Shown: in pieces, positions 56,290-64,000 of the stretch
Position numbering within the stretch: the stretch's first letter is position 1
Layout of the letters: every line of letters begins with the position of its first letter
Source of the DNA: Sinorhizobium numidicum
GTDB taxonomy: Bacteria > Pseudomonadota > Alphaproteobacteria > Rhizobiales > Rhizobiaceae
Length of the DNA: 64,000 bases
Direction: 5' to 3'
NCBI RefSeq assembly: GCF_029892045.1
Contig: NZ_CP120369.1
Coordinates: forward strand, 124,001 to 188,000
Made by a program: the position numbers and the translations under genes
The notes under the pieces: generated by a model
What the model saw: only the letters and a program-made list of their open reading frames with translations
What the model was told of the DNA's origin: nothing
Database searches by the model: none

Positions 56290-56586
56290 ATGTCGAAGGA
56301 TTCGGGTAAGGGCGATAATCACGGAGGCGGCCCCGGGAAGATCGAAATCATCGTCGTGGTGAACGGCCAGCCTACGCAGGTCGAAGCCAATCCCAACCAG
56401 CCGCTTCACGTCGTTCGCACCAAAGCCCTTGAGAACACGCAAAACGTGGCCCAACCTGCCGACAACTGGGAGATCAAGGACGAGGCCGGCAACTTGCTCG
56501 ACGTCGACAAGAAAATCGGCGATTTCGGCTTCGCGAACACTGTAACCCTGTTCCTCAGCCTGAAGGCGGGTGTCGCAGGTGCCTGA
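56290..56586 (+). CDS. bilA: Ubiquitin-like protein of a Bil-type conjugation operon
   Basis: This 98-aa protein has residues 1-15 as a flexible Gly/Asp tail, then one ubiquitin-like beta-grasp domain: IEIIVVVNGQPTQVEANPNQ, PLHVVRTKALENTQ, NWEIKDEAGNLLDVDKKIGD, ANTVTLFLSLKAG. It belongs to the DUF2604/multiubiquitin-type bacterial UBLs. The end is AGVAGA, not a bare GG, so trimming by the peptidase encoded in the operon may be needed. ATG 56290 is 7 bp after GGAG. ATG 56284 is too close. First gene of four overlapping genes. In Bil systems it is attached to phage structural proteins. The name is inferred from operon architecture. Confidence 0.85.
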   Translation: MSKDSGKGDNHGGGPGKIEIIVVVNGQPTQVEANPNQPLHVVRTKALENTQNVAQPADNWEIKDEAGNLLDVDKKIGDFGFANTVTLFLSLKAGVAGA

Positions 56587-57184
56587 ACTCCAAACTGTGG
56601 ACCCGGAGGTCTCGCGAGCAAAATTTGATCGGGAGATCAGCCGGTTCCGGCCATATGCAGATGCCTATCGGGCTCAAGGCTGCTTCCTGATCGATGCGAG
56701 CTTCCCGAGCGCATTCTTCATATTTGTAAGCCCTAAAGTAAAGCCGCGCGTTATCGGCGCAGCCATCGAGATCGACTTCACCAACTACGACTTAAGACCA
56801 CCGTCTGTGGTCTTTGTCGATCCATTTACGCGCCAGCCGATTGCCCGGAAGGATCTCCCCCTGAATATGTTGAGACGTCTGCCCGGAACGCCGCCGGAAA
56901 TGATTGGAGCTCTCATCCAGCAGAACGCCGTGACGGATTTCATCCAGGCCAACAGTCTCGAGGACCAACCATTCCTGTGCATGGCGGGAATCCGGGAATA
57001 CCACGATAATCCAGCGCACTCAGGTGACCCATGGCTACTTCATCGGGGTTCTGGCGAAGGCTGTTTGGCCTTCATCCTGGACAAGATCATCAAGTACGGG
57101 ACCGGCCCGGTGGAGCAGCTGCAGATTCACTTTCAATTCGCGGTGGGAGGGCTGCTGGTGCCACCTCAGGCCATTCCAGAATGA
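56570..57184 (+). CDS. bilB: E2-like ubiquitin-conjugating enzyme of the Bil-type operon
   Basis: This 204-aa protein overlaps the ubiquitin-like gene. After a predicted UBC-like core (FLIDASFPSAFFIFVSPK, VIGAAIEIDFTNYDLRPPSV) comes FLCMAGIREYHDNPAHSGDP, in which Cys137, His145 and His150 form the likely active site; Cys165 (GEGCLAF) is an alternative. Bacterial E2-like proteins of these operons carry such a Cys-His arrangement. GTG 56570 or GTG 56579 may be the start. Its role is to accept the UBL from the E1 and pass it to the target. Identification relies on order and motif, not on strong sequence likeness. Confidence 0.78.
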   Translation: MSQVPELQTVDPEVSRAKFDREISRFRPYADAYRAQGCFLIDASFPSAFFIFVSPKVKPRVIGAAIEIDFTNYDLRPPSVVFVDPFTRQPIARKDLPLNMLRRLPGTPPEMIGALIQQNAVTDFIQANSLEDQPFLCMAGIREYHDNPAHSGDPWLLHRGSGEGCLAFILDKIIKYGTGPVEQLQIHFQFAVGGLLVPPQAIPE

Positions 57185-57669
57185 CCGCGTTAGAGGATGT
57201 CAGGACAGTCGCCCTCCCCCGAGATTGTGTGTCCACTGCACAGGCGCATCTGCGCTCGGTTGGACAGCAGGGCTATGAAGGAATGGCGCTCTGGGTCGGC
57301 GTTCAGCAAGACCAGCACTTTGCGGTAACAGAAACGGTTATCCCGGCGCAGAGACACATCCGAACGAGCGACGGCGTCTGCGTGATAGTTCCTGCCGAAG
57401 AACTGCACCGCCTAAACGTCTGGCTCTACAAACGTGGCCTGATGCTTCTGGCGCAGATCCACAGTCATCCGGGCCGCGCCTATCACTCGACGACCGATGA
57501 CGCCTACGCGATCGCTACCACGGTTGGGTGTCTCTCGCTGGTAGTGCCGAATTTCGCCCGCGAGCCTTTCGACCTTGCTCGTGTCGCCGCCTATCGACTT
57601 GACGCGAGGGCGAACTGGAATGAGATCCCGTCCGCGGCACTGACGCGAATGATCACGATAACGAGTTGA
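57181..57669 (+). CDS. bilC: JAMM/Mov34 deubiquitinase-like peptidase of the Bil-type operon
   Basis: This 162-aa protein is a single JAB domain with a full zinc signature: Glu33 (GYEGMALWVG), His94-x-His96 (QIHSHPG), Ser103 and Asp106 (HSTTDD). It would trim the UBL precursor or remove it from targets. Its ATG overlaps the E2 stop (ATGA). A longer in-frame start at 57031 would run inside the E2 gene and is rejected. Metal-binding residues are complete, so activity is expected. Confidence 0.92.
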   Translation: MTALEDVRTVALPRDCVSTAQAHLRSVGQQGYEGMALWVGVQQDQHFAVTETVIPAQRHIRTSDGVCVIVPAEELHRLNVWLYKRGLMLLAQIHSHPGRAYHSTTDDAYAIATTVGCLSLVVPNFAREPFDLARVAAYRLDARANWNEIPSAALTRMITITS

Positions 57670-57671
57670 CG

Positions 57672-59231
57672 ATGGCCCTTGCTAATTTCATCGACCGCGC
57701 CGCGACGGCGGCATCTCAGGTCCTGGCCGATTTTCATCTGGGCGACTTCAAAGCGGCTCTTGAAAAGCAGGTCGTGACCGTCGCCTTCGACGATCAGGCC
57801 GCTTCCTGCGCCGAAGGCCAGGCGACGCTAGATCTTGCGGTGAGGTTGCTTGCCAGACTGTATCCGGTTCTGGCAATACTCCCCTTGGACAGTGCGGCGA
57901 CCTCTCAAGCCCAGGCGCTGGAGCGATTGGCAAAGTCGATCAATCCAAAAATCGGCATTCGGCGTTCCGGCAAGTCCGCCATGGTCTGCCTAGTTGCAGG
58001 CGCGACGCGCCCATCACTCCGGTGCCCAACCTTTTTCATCGGATCGGACGGTTGGGCGGCAAAGCTGTCGCGTACGGACCCGGTGGGCTCTGGCTCGAGT
58101 TTGCTGCCCTTTGGAGCTGGCGCCGCCAGTTGCTTCGGCGCCGCCAACGTCTTTCGAACCATCTTCGCCGCCCAGTTAACCGGCGCCGAGTTGGACCAGG
58201 ACATTGACCTCTCGTTATACAGCTACAACAAGACCAAAGCTGGCGATGCCCGCCCGGTTGACCTTCCTGTCGACCTTGGCGAAACGCACCTCGTTGGGCT
58301 CGGCGCGATAGGCCATGGCGCGCTTTGGGCCCTGGCGAGACAATCCGGCCTCTCGGGTCGCCTGCATGTCGTCGACCACGAAGCGGTCGAACTCTCAAAC
58401 CTGCAGCGCTACGTATTGGCCGGCCAAGCGGAGATCGGCATGTCCAAGGCGGTTCTTGCAACCACCGCCCTTCGATCGACCGCTTTAGAGGTCGAGGCGC
58501 ACCCGCTGAAGTGGGCAGAACATGTTGCGCGCCGGGGCGACTGGATTTTCGATCGAGTGGGTGTGGCGCTTGACACAGCCGCCGACCGTCTCGCTGTCCA
58601 AGGTGCTCTGCCGCGATGGATCGCGAATGCCTGGACGCAGGAACACGATCTCGGCATCTCGCGGCATGGTTTCGATGACGGCCAGGCATGCCTTTGTTGC
58701 ATGTACATGCCGTCCGGAAAATCCAAGGACGAGCACCAGCTGATTGCCGAGGAACTCGGGATACCGGAAGCACACGAGCAGGTGAAAGCGCTATTGCAGA
58801 CCAACGCCGGCGTCCCCAACGACTTTGTGGTTCGAGTGGCTACGGCGATGGGCGTGCCTTTTGAGCCGCTCGCCCCGTTTGTTGGCCAACCTCTCCGTTC
58901 CTTCTACCAGCAGGCTATCTGCGGCGGTCTGGTATTCCAGCTTAGCGATGGAAGTCGTCTCGTTCGAACCGTGGTTCCGATGGCGTTTCAGTCAGCGCTT
59001 GCCGGGATCATGCTTGCCGCGGAGCTGGTCAAACATAGTGCGGGTTTTCCCATGAGCCCAACGACAAGCACTCGCGTGAATCTTCTGCGTCCCCTTGGAT
59101 CTCACTTACATGACCCGAAAGCCAAAGACTCGAGCGGCCGCTGCATCTGTAGCGACGAAGATTTCATCTCGGCCTATAGGCGCAAATACGGCAACAGCGT
59201 TGAACCGCTGAGCAACATATCCGCTGCCTAA
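57672..59231 (+). CDS. bilD: E1-like ThiF-family activating enzyme of the Bil-type operon
   Basis: This 519-aa protein has an N-terminal domain of unknown fold (1-200), then an adenylating Rossmann domain with LVGLGAIGHGAL (nucleotide loop at about 208-216), VVDHEAVELSNLQRYVL and a distal AVQGALPRW region. Cys340/Cys343 (ACLCC) and Cys491/Cys493 (RCICSD) look like a zinc site. Cys417 in QQAICGGL is the likely thioester cysteine. It adenylates the UBL C-terminus. ATG 57672 is preferred over TTG 57666, which overlaps the peptidase stop. It closes the four-gene operon. Confidence 0.9.
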   Translation: MALANFIDRAATAASQVLADFHLGDFKAALEKQVVTVAFDDQAASCAEGQATLDLAVRLLARLYPVLAILPLDSAATSQAQALERLAKSINPKIGIRRSGKSAMVCLVAGATRPSLRCPTFFIGSDGWAAKLSRTDPVGSGSSLLPFGAGAASCFGAANVFRTIFAAQLTGAELDQDIDLSLYSYNKTKAGDARPVDLPVDLGETHLVGLGAIGHGALWALARQSGLSGRLHVVDHEAVELSNLQRYVLAGQAEIGMSKAVLATTALRSTALEVEAHPLKWAEHVARRGDWIFDRVGVALDTAADRLAVQGALPRWIANAWTQEHDLGISRHGFDDGQACLCCMYMPSGKSKDEHQLIAEELGIPEAHEQVKALLQTNAGVPNDFVVRVATAMGVPFEPLAPFVGQPLRSFYQQAICGGLVFQLSDGSRLVRTVVPMAFQSALAGIMLAAELVKHSAGFPMSPTTSTRVNLLRPLGSHLHDPKAKDSSGRCICSDEDFISAYRRKYGNSVEPLSNISAA

Positions 59232-59350
59232 GCAGAAGCGGACGTCGCCGTTGCCGCGGACGGGGCGGCAGGGTGTGCGCGTGACAATGTCGGCGCCACT
59301 ATGACACGCTCGGCCTTTTTCTCTGTCTCCGATCGTTCCACGCGAATTCG

Positions 59351-59549
59351 GTCCAGCAGGAGTCTTGTCACGGAGCTGGTTGAAATACTCCGCTTCGGCA
59401 TCGGTCAAGCCCCATGCTTCAAGGGCAGCAGGCGCCAATAAAGAACCGTTTGACCCGCTCCGGGGGATGGGCAATCGCTTTAGAGGATGCTGCGGATCTC
59501 GGCTTCGGTGCTGCGGCCATGCATTGCTGCTCGCACGCGAAGCGCTCGA
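59351..59549 (-). pseudogene. Antitoxin (FitA/VapB) remnant, direct repeat B
   Basis: The sequence copies 55731-55930 with scattered changes and small deletions. The minus-strand frame still reads WGLTDAEAEYFNQLRDKTPA. The start codon region and toxin gene are missing. Immediately beyond, 59625-59670 on the minus strand reads MAKALRKALAEQNVELT, the start of another family (glyoxalase-like). Nothing is seen in 59671-59984. Confidence 0.85.
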
Positions 59550-59984
59550 CGCCAACTGTGCTAAGAACCGTCTTCCGCCACTTCCTGCTTTTGGACGGGT
59601 TCGGCAAGTGGGTAGCTTCCGTTAGTTCGACATTTTGTTCGGCCAGAGCCTTGCGCAAGGCTTTGGCCATGGATTTCGAGCGCGCGAAAACACTAATGGT
59701 TCTTTCCCTTTCTGGGGCGTAATGAAGGTCAGTGCTCGCGTTTCTGACGAGCCGCCCACAGGGTCAAGCCATGAATTTGTGCACTCACCATTCCAGAAGG
59801 AGCGAGCGGCGGGCTTGACGGGCCGACTCGGATGGTAGCCAATTTGCCGTTGATGTCAACGAGGCACAGTCTCCGCTGTCGCGCCCAAAAAGAAGCGAAA
59901 CTGTGATAGAAGTGTTCGTCAGGCCGGAGCAAAGGCTAACGAAGGGCAGCGCAACAATGCTGAAAACCGATACCGCCAATAATG

Positions 59985-60310
59985 AGAGTCTCGTGGAGCT
60001 GCGACTTGGGGAGCTATGCCTGCACGAACACCAGCTTGGATCCGGACGCTTCGGACTATCGGCAGCCCACGTACTACTTTACGCCAACGGCGAAGAATAA
60101 CACGGACAAGCCCGTCGCCACGACGGCGAATGGATCGCCTATATCAAGAACTACAATGTCTTGCCGTGCAGCAGGGACGGAGTTCAGCATGTCCCGCTGA
60201 GCTGGGACGGATCGGAGGGTAATTACTACGTCCTTTCGACGCTGAGTCGGTCTCCAGACGCTCGCCACCTCGCGACTTACCGCATCCGCCCAGGCTACAA
60301 GCGGGAGGTG
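59985..60310 (+). pseudogene. S9 prolyl oligopeptidase / DPP-IV-type peptidase remnant
   Basis: Frames around 60110-60310 read HDGEWIAYIKNYNVLP, LSWDGSEGNYYVLSTLSRSP and DARHLATYRIRPGYKREV, typical of the beta-propeller part of dipeptidyl-peptidase-IV-like S9 proteins. Several frames are needed and the catalytic hydrolase domain is absent. Truncated at both ends. Confidence 0.55.
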
Positions 60311-60439
60311 ATGCCAATAACGGGCCGATCAAGCGCTTTATCCGAATAGCCCATCGCCTTGCTGAAAGCCTTTCGCAGGAACATGGAGAAGCCGGCATCA
60401 CCGTCAGTCCCTGCTTTATGCCGCTGGGCTCCTCGGCCA

Positions 60440-61378
60440 TCATGTGAACCCTTCAGGCCTCGTTTCTTGTCGTGGCTCAGCGTCACGATTTGGCATCGTT
60501 GCCGCATGGCTTCTCCGCACTACCAGACGGTATTCTCGCCAAGCTGTAAACAGGCCAGCTCCGACTACGATGGCCGCCCCGGCCGCCATGTTCCACGTCA
60601 CAGTTTCACCAAAAAAGACGTACGCGACAATCACGCTCAAGACGAGTTGGAGATACGTGAGGGGCTGAACCTCACCTGCGTTGAGAAGCCCGTAAGCCCT
60701 GATGAGAGAAAAGTGGCTGAGAGCACCGCAAACGCTCAGTGCCGTCATTGCAGGCCAGTCCCCGATATGTATAGGCGTCCAATAGAACGGCCCCACAGAT
60801 GTTACCGCCAGGGCTCCTCCGACACCGGCATATAAGACACTTGTCACGGCGGAGTCGTACTGGCTGACCGCACGCGTGGCGATCCCATACAGCGCGTACA
60901 AAAGACTAGCAGCCAGGGGAAGCAGCAGCTGGATACCGAAATGAGCGCTCACCGGGTTTAGAAGCACCAGAACCCCAGCCAACCCGGCAGCCACAGCGAC
61001 GCCGCGACACCAACCGACCTTTTCCCCGAGTAACGGCACCGACAGAATGGTGACTATCAGTGGAGCCGCTTGGTATATTGCTTGGCTCATCGCTAGCCCA
61101 GCAATCGTGTAAGCGTAGACGATGACAACGATGTTGCTTGCTAGAAGAACACCGCGGAGCAACTGCAGAATTGGTCGCGGCGTGAATAAAGCGCCTCGCA
61201 GGCCTACCGGAGAGTATGCAGCAAGCACCGTTGCAAACGCCGCAAACGCCCAAAAGCGAATCATTGTCACTATAATTGCCGGGTACTTCTCAGCGAGTAG
61301 CCTGGAAAAGCCGTCCTGCCCGGCAAATAGTATCACCGCCAAAAGGACATAAAGATAGCCTGGCGATTTGTCTTGCAT
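60440..61378 (-). CDS. EamA/DMT-family transporter
   Basis: This 312-aa protein has ten predicted membrane helices in two EamA repeats (first PAIIVTMIRFWAFAAFATVL, second with VGGALAVTSVG and LTYLQLVLSVIVAYVFFGE) and a short basic C-terminus. Drug/metabolite-transporter proteins of this size export amino acids or other small metabolites. The cargo is unknown. AAGGAG stands 11 bp before the ATG. It is an isolated intact gene among remnants. Confidence 0.9.
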   Translation of the reverse strand: MQDKSPGYLYVLLAVILFAGQDGFSRLLAEKYPAIIVTMIRFWAFAAFATVLAAYSPVGLRGALFTPRPILQLLRGVLLASNIVVIVYAYTIAGLAMSQAIYQAAPLIVTILSVPLLGEKVGWCRGVAVAAGLAGVLVLLNPVSAHFGIQLLLPLAASLLYALYGIATRAVSQYDSAVTSVLYAGVGGALAVTSVGPFYWTPIHIGDWPAMTALSVCGALSHFSLIRAYGLLNAGEVQPLTYLQLVLSVIVAYVFFGETVTWNMAAGAAIVVGAGLFTAWREYRLVVRRSHAATMPNRDAEPRQETRPEGFT

Positions 61379-62189
61379 GGTTGAACTTACTCCTTGGCAA
61401 CGGCGTCAGAATTGGCACTGCTTCGTCGTCGGGTTGCCCCGGTGGTCATGCGGAGCCTACCGCGTGCCAGAGTTCGTCAGCGTACTCACGACAAGGCTCG
61501 ACTAGCGGGTCATGTCACCCCTTACTCGGTCTCGTCCGCCTCAAGCCCGCGAACTCGAAGGATGGAGGACCACGGGTTCGGACGGCACCCCGGTCTCGGC
61601 AGTTCGCCTTACGAGGGCGGCGGTCAATCGTCGCCCCACGCAAATAGTCGTCGTAGTGACTACTCACGAGCCGAAGCGAACGATCCGGTTCGATCACGTA
61701 GGTTTCATAAACCCGTCGACCGAACAGACGGATGAACTGATGAGGCACGATGCTGCCGACCGGTGCTTTTGCAAGCTTCGTGCGGCGCTGTCGGCCATAG
61801 GTGACGCTGCCCGGTATAGGTTTAAGGTAGGGGCCCTAGCCGGTGGGAAGTGTCAACGTGCAAGCGAGGAGCAAAAGCGCTGCTATTAGCACAGAAAGTG
61901 TATCTTTCATGCTGATCACCCGAACCTGTCACTTCGAAGGGGCACGGCCACCGTCGATCTCCTCTCTGTTCTGGGTCGCGCTACTGCGCGACCCAGAAGC
62001 ATCGACAACAGGGACTGGCACTACCGGCTTCCGCTGCGTTTAACGGAAGATTTCAAAGCTCATGCCACTTTCGCTGTGGACAGCAACAATTCACTTCGCG
62101 CGCGTTTTCAGCTACTTAGGCATGAACATAGAAGAAGCCGTTGAAGTAAGGCTGTGTCATCAAGTCGGCAAAGGCGACATGATTGTCGG
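61379..62189. other. Mostly gene-free stretch with a hairpin
   Basis: CTGGGTCGCGC (61971-61981) and GCGCGACCCAG (61986-61996) form a perfect 11-bp hairpin with a 4-base loop and no T-run. A 24-codon minus-strand frame at 61836-61910 (MKDTLSVLIAALLLLACTLT) resembles a tiny lipoprotein but has no good ribosome site. No other gene is supported. Confidence 0.4.
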
Positions 62190-62384
62190 ATGCCGTCGAC
62201 GATGCCGGCCGTGGACGCACCCAGCTACCCCAACGGGCCGGTCACGGTGGCACCACATCTAATGGACCGCGAGCTGCTAATCAGTGCAATGGAGAAGGCC
62301 GGTGGGTCCAGGCAAAGGCAGCTCACACCGCGGCAAGTCGGCTATGCTTTGCGCCGGCATCGTATGCAGGTGAAGAAGATCTAA
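62190..62384 (+). pseudogene. nifA: nifA, C-terminal remnant
   Basis: The plus-strand frame reads DRELLISAMEKAGG, then TPRQVGYALRRHRMQVKKI and a stop, the DNA-binding end of NifA. The intervening Q-A-K-A-A...L-L-G-L part of the HTH is broken by a small deletion (the parallel frame still shows WVQAKAA). The preceding Pro-rich segment suits the interdomain linker. The AAA and GAF domains are missing. The remnant keeps the usual nifA-nifB gene order. Confidence 0.75.
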
Positions 62385-62465
62385 AGTCGGTGAGCCCACT
62401 TATCGTGGGCGTGGCCAACCCTTCCCTCAGGAACGCCGATCTATTGTCTAACTTGGCGCCTCTCT

Positions 62466-62570
62466 TGTCGCGACTTCGACAAAACTGCGTCGGCGCTATT
62501 GGCCGGAAATCGAACACGAAACGCCAACCTCTTGAATTTGCCATCTCATTTGGTTGGCACAGCGCTTGCA
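62466..62570 (+). promoter_or_regulatory. nifB promoter: NifA site and sigma-54 -24/-12
   Basis: TGT-N10-ACA at 62466-62481 is an exact NifA upstream activator site. TGGCAC at 62555-62560, five bases, TTGCA at 62566-62570 is a near-perfect sigma-54 promoter with proper spacing. They lie about 75 bp apart and the promoter is about 40 bp before the nifB ATG. Confidence 0.92.
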
Positions 62571-62607
62571 AGTTCGACAACGACCTTACCCACCGTGGAG
62601 CTGTTCG

Positions 62608-64000
62608 ATGAGTGCACCGATAATTTCGCTTGAAAGCCTGACCAACACGACATCCTCTGGGCAGTTGCTGACAACCGCGAAATCCGGTGGCTGCGCGTCC
62701 TCGTCCTGCGGCTCGTCCTCAAGGCCAACTGACATGGATTCGGCTACCTGGGAGAAGATCAAGGATCACCCATGCTTTTCAGAAGAAGCGCATCATTATT
62801 TCGCCCGTATGCACGTCGCAGTCGCACCAGCCTGCAATATCCAATGCAATTACTGCAATCGCAAATATGATTGCGCCAACGAAAGTCGTCCTGGCGTCGT
62901 CTCCGAAAAGCTGACACCGGACCAGGCGCTCCGCAAGGTGATTGCGGTCGCCAACGAAGTCCCGCAGCTTTCGGTTCTCGGCATCGCGGGTCCGGGCGAT
63001 GCTTGTTACGACTGGAAGAAGACGAGGGCGACTTTCGAACGCATTGCTAGGGAGATTCCTGACATCAAGCTGTGCATTTCCACCAACGGACTTGCGCTGC
63101 CGGAGCACGTGGACGAGTTGGCGGAATTGAACATCAGCCACGTGACGATCACCATCAACATGGTCGACCCCGCAGTCGGCGAGAAGATCTACCCGTGGAT
63201 CTTTTATGGTCATCGCCGCTACACCGGCATGGAGGCTGCCAAAATCCTGCATGAGCGGCAGATGTTGGGACTTGAGATGCTGAGCAAACGCGGCATTCTT
63301 ACGAAGATCAATTCGGTGATGATCCCCGGCATCAATGACCAGCACCTGATCGAAGTCAACAAATGGGTCAAGGAGCGTGGCGCGTTTCTGCACAACGTCA
63401 TGCCGCTGATTTCAGACCCGGCACACGGCACCTGTTTCGGCCAGACAGGACAGCGCGGCCCAACTGCGCTCGAGCTAAAGGCGCTTCAGGATCGTCTCGA
63501 AGGCGGTGCCAAGCTGATGCGTCACTGCCGACAGTGCCGCGCCGATGCAGTCGGCCTGCTCGGCACTGATCGTGGCCAGGAGTTCACGCTCGACCAGATT
63601 CCACTCGAACCTGGCTACAACAGTGGCAAGCGTCATGCCTACCGGGAGGTGGTCTCACGCATACGCGATGACCATTTGGCAGCCAAGAACCAGGCGATCA
63701 CGACGCTTGCATCAGTGAGCGTGCGCGGGTCGCTTCACGTGGCTGTAGCGACTAAGGGGGGCGGACGCATTAACGAACACTTCGGCCATGCGAAGGAGTT
63801 CCAGGTTTATGAAGCCTCGCAGACAGGGATTAAATTTGTGGGGCATCGAAAGGTCGAGCCGTATTGCCGTGGGGGCTGGGGCGAGGAAGCCACCCTCGGT
63901 GGCATTATTGCAGCACTCGAGGGCATAAATATCGTGCTGTGCGCCAAGATCGGAGATTGCCCCCAGAAGCAGCTCATGGAAGCTGGGATCAGGGCAACGG
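62608..64000 (+). CDS. nifB: NifB, FeMo-cofactor biosynthesis radical SAM protein (3' end outside window)
   Basis: 464 codons are present. The N-terminal tail is Ser/Cys-rich. The radical-SAM motif is C76-x3-C80-x2-C83 (PACNIQCNYCNRKYDC), followed by NifB-typical VLGIAGPGDACYDW, NGLALPEHVDEL, HNVMPLISDPAHGT and CRQCRADAVGLLG. A NifX-like C-terminal domain begins at about 380 (HVAVATKGGGRINEHFGHA) and is cut by the window edge. NifB builds the 8Fe-9S-C core (NifB-co) of the nitrogenase cofactor. TGGAG stands 8 bp before the ATG. It is driven by the NifA/sigma-54 promoter just upstream. Confidence 0.97.
   Translation, partial: MSAPIISLESLTNTTSSGQLLTTAKSGGCASSSCGSSSRPTDMDSATWEKIKDHPCFSEEAHHYFARMHVAVAPACNIQCNYCNRKYDCANESRPGVVSEKLTPDQALRKVIAVANEVPQLSVLGIAGPGDACYDWKKTRATFERIAREIPDIKLCISTNGLALPEHVDELAELNISHVTITINMVDPAVGEKIYPWIFYGHRRYTGMEAAKILHERQMLGLEMLSKRGILTKINSVMIPGINDQHLIEVNKWVKERGAFLHNVMPLISDPAHGTCFGQTGQRGPTALELKALQDRLEGGAKLMRHCRQCRADAVGLLGTDRGQEFTLDQIPLEPGYNSGKRHAYREVVSRIRDDHLAAKNQAITTLASVSVRGSLHVAVATKGGGRINEHFGHAKEFQVYEASQTGIKFVGHRKVEPYCRGGWGEEATLGGIIAALEGINIVLCAKIGDCPQKQLMEAGIRAT

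Noticed and set aside
61836-61910. Tiny lipoprotein gene (24 codons with an LLAC lipobox-like end)
   Set aside because: No good ribosome site and surrounded by decayed sequence, so too short to support.
1-64000. CRISPR arrays, tRNA or rRNA genes
   Set aside because: No regularly spaced repeats and no tRNA- or rRNA-like conserved segments were seen on reading the window.

Overview
The window looks like part of a symbiotic replicon (symbiosis plasmid or island) of an alpha-proteobacterial rhizobium, most likely Sinorhizobium/Ensifer or a close relative. The evidence is nifB with a sigma-54 promoter and NifA site at the right edge, a bioBFDAZ operon of the kind first described on a rhizobial symbiosis island, a rhizopine/inositol-type catabolic cluster, a SyrB-like protein, and many broken genes between insertion-sequence pieces. 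No tRNA, rRNA or CRISPR array was seen.

Layout. 1-3.3 kb: a REC-EAL response regulator (cut by the window edge) converging on a hybrid histidine kinase. 3.6-10.2 kb: bioR, bioBFDAZ and panD, with BioR boxes in front of bioR and bioB. 10.4-19.3 kb: a gene graveyard with remnants of a SyrB-like gene, a PLP lyase, an ORC/CDC6-like AAA ATPase, a type I secretion adaptor, a GH19 lysozyme/chitinase, two small heat-shock proteins, an acyltransferase-SGNH protein and IS21 istA, with a few intact small rhizobial genes between them. 19.5-27.2 kb: an intact moc/iol-like operon (isomerase/dehydratase, dehydrogenase, sugar ABC transporter, stand-alone HTH protein, amidohydrolase) with a divergent LacI-type regulator and shared TGAGACAT operators. 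27.6-32.4 kb: a NodU/CmcH-type carbamoyltransferase and a cytochrome P450, both with sigma-54-type promoters, separated by aroK, P450 and Tn3 remnants.

32.9-40.7 kb: a VapBC pair, an ISNCY-type insertion sequence, an unknown gene lying between its transposase and a matching tail, a truncated ABC permease plus amidohydrolase, an unknown 295-aa protein, and fragments of IS30 and a DNA methyltransferase. 40.8-51.3 kb: a type I secretion system (adaptor, ABC exporter, 1004-aa RTX protein) next to a second RTX protein and two small proteins that share a C-terminal module with it, plus a LuxR-type regulator without the usual phospho-acceptor Asp. 51.3-55.3 kb: a hydrolase pseudogene, an IS30 tail and a second, frameshifted ISNCY copy.

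55.3-59.6 kb: a FitAB/VapBC-type toxin-antitoxin pair followed by a compact four-gene operon encoding a ubiquitin-like protein, an E2-like protein, a JAMM peptidase and an E1-like enzyme. This is the architecture of the Bil (bacterial ISG15-like) antiphage systems. A decayed second copy of the antitoxin lies on the far side, so the operon sits between direct repeats. 59.6-64 kb: more debris, an EamA-type exporter, the decayed 3' end of nifA, then nifB running off the window.

The strongest single find is the ubiquitin-like conjugation operon. Next are the C-terminal module shared by three proteins of the RTX locus, the nifA remnant in front of nifB, and the sigma-54 promoter of the P450 gene.
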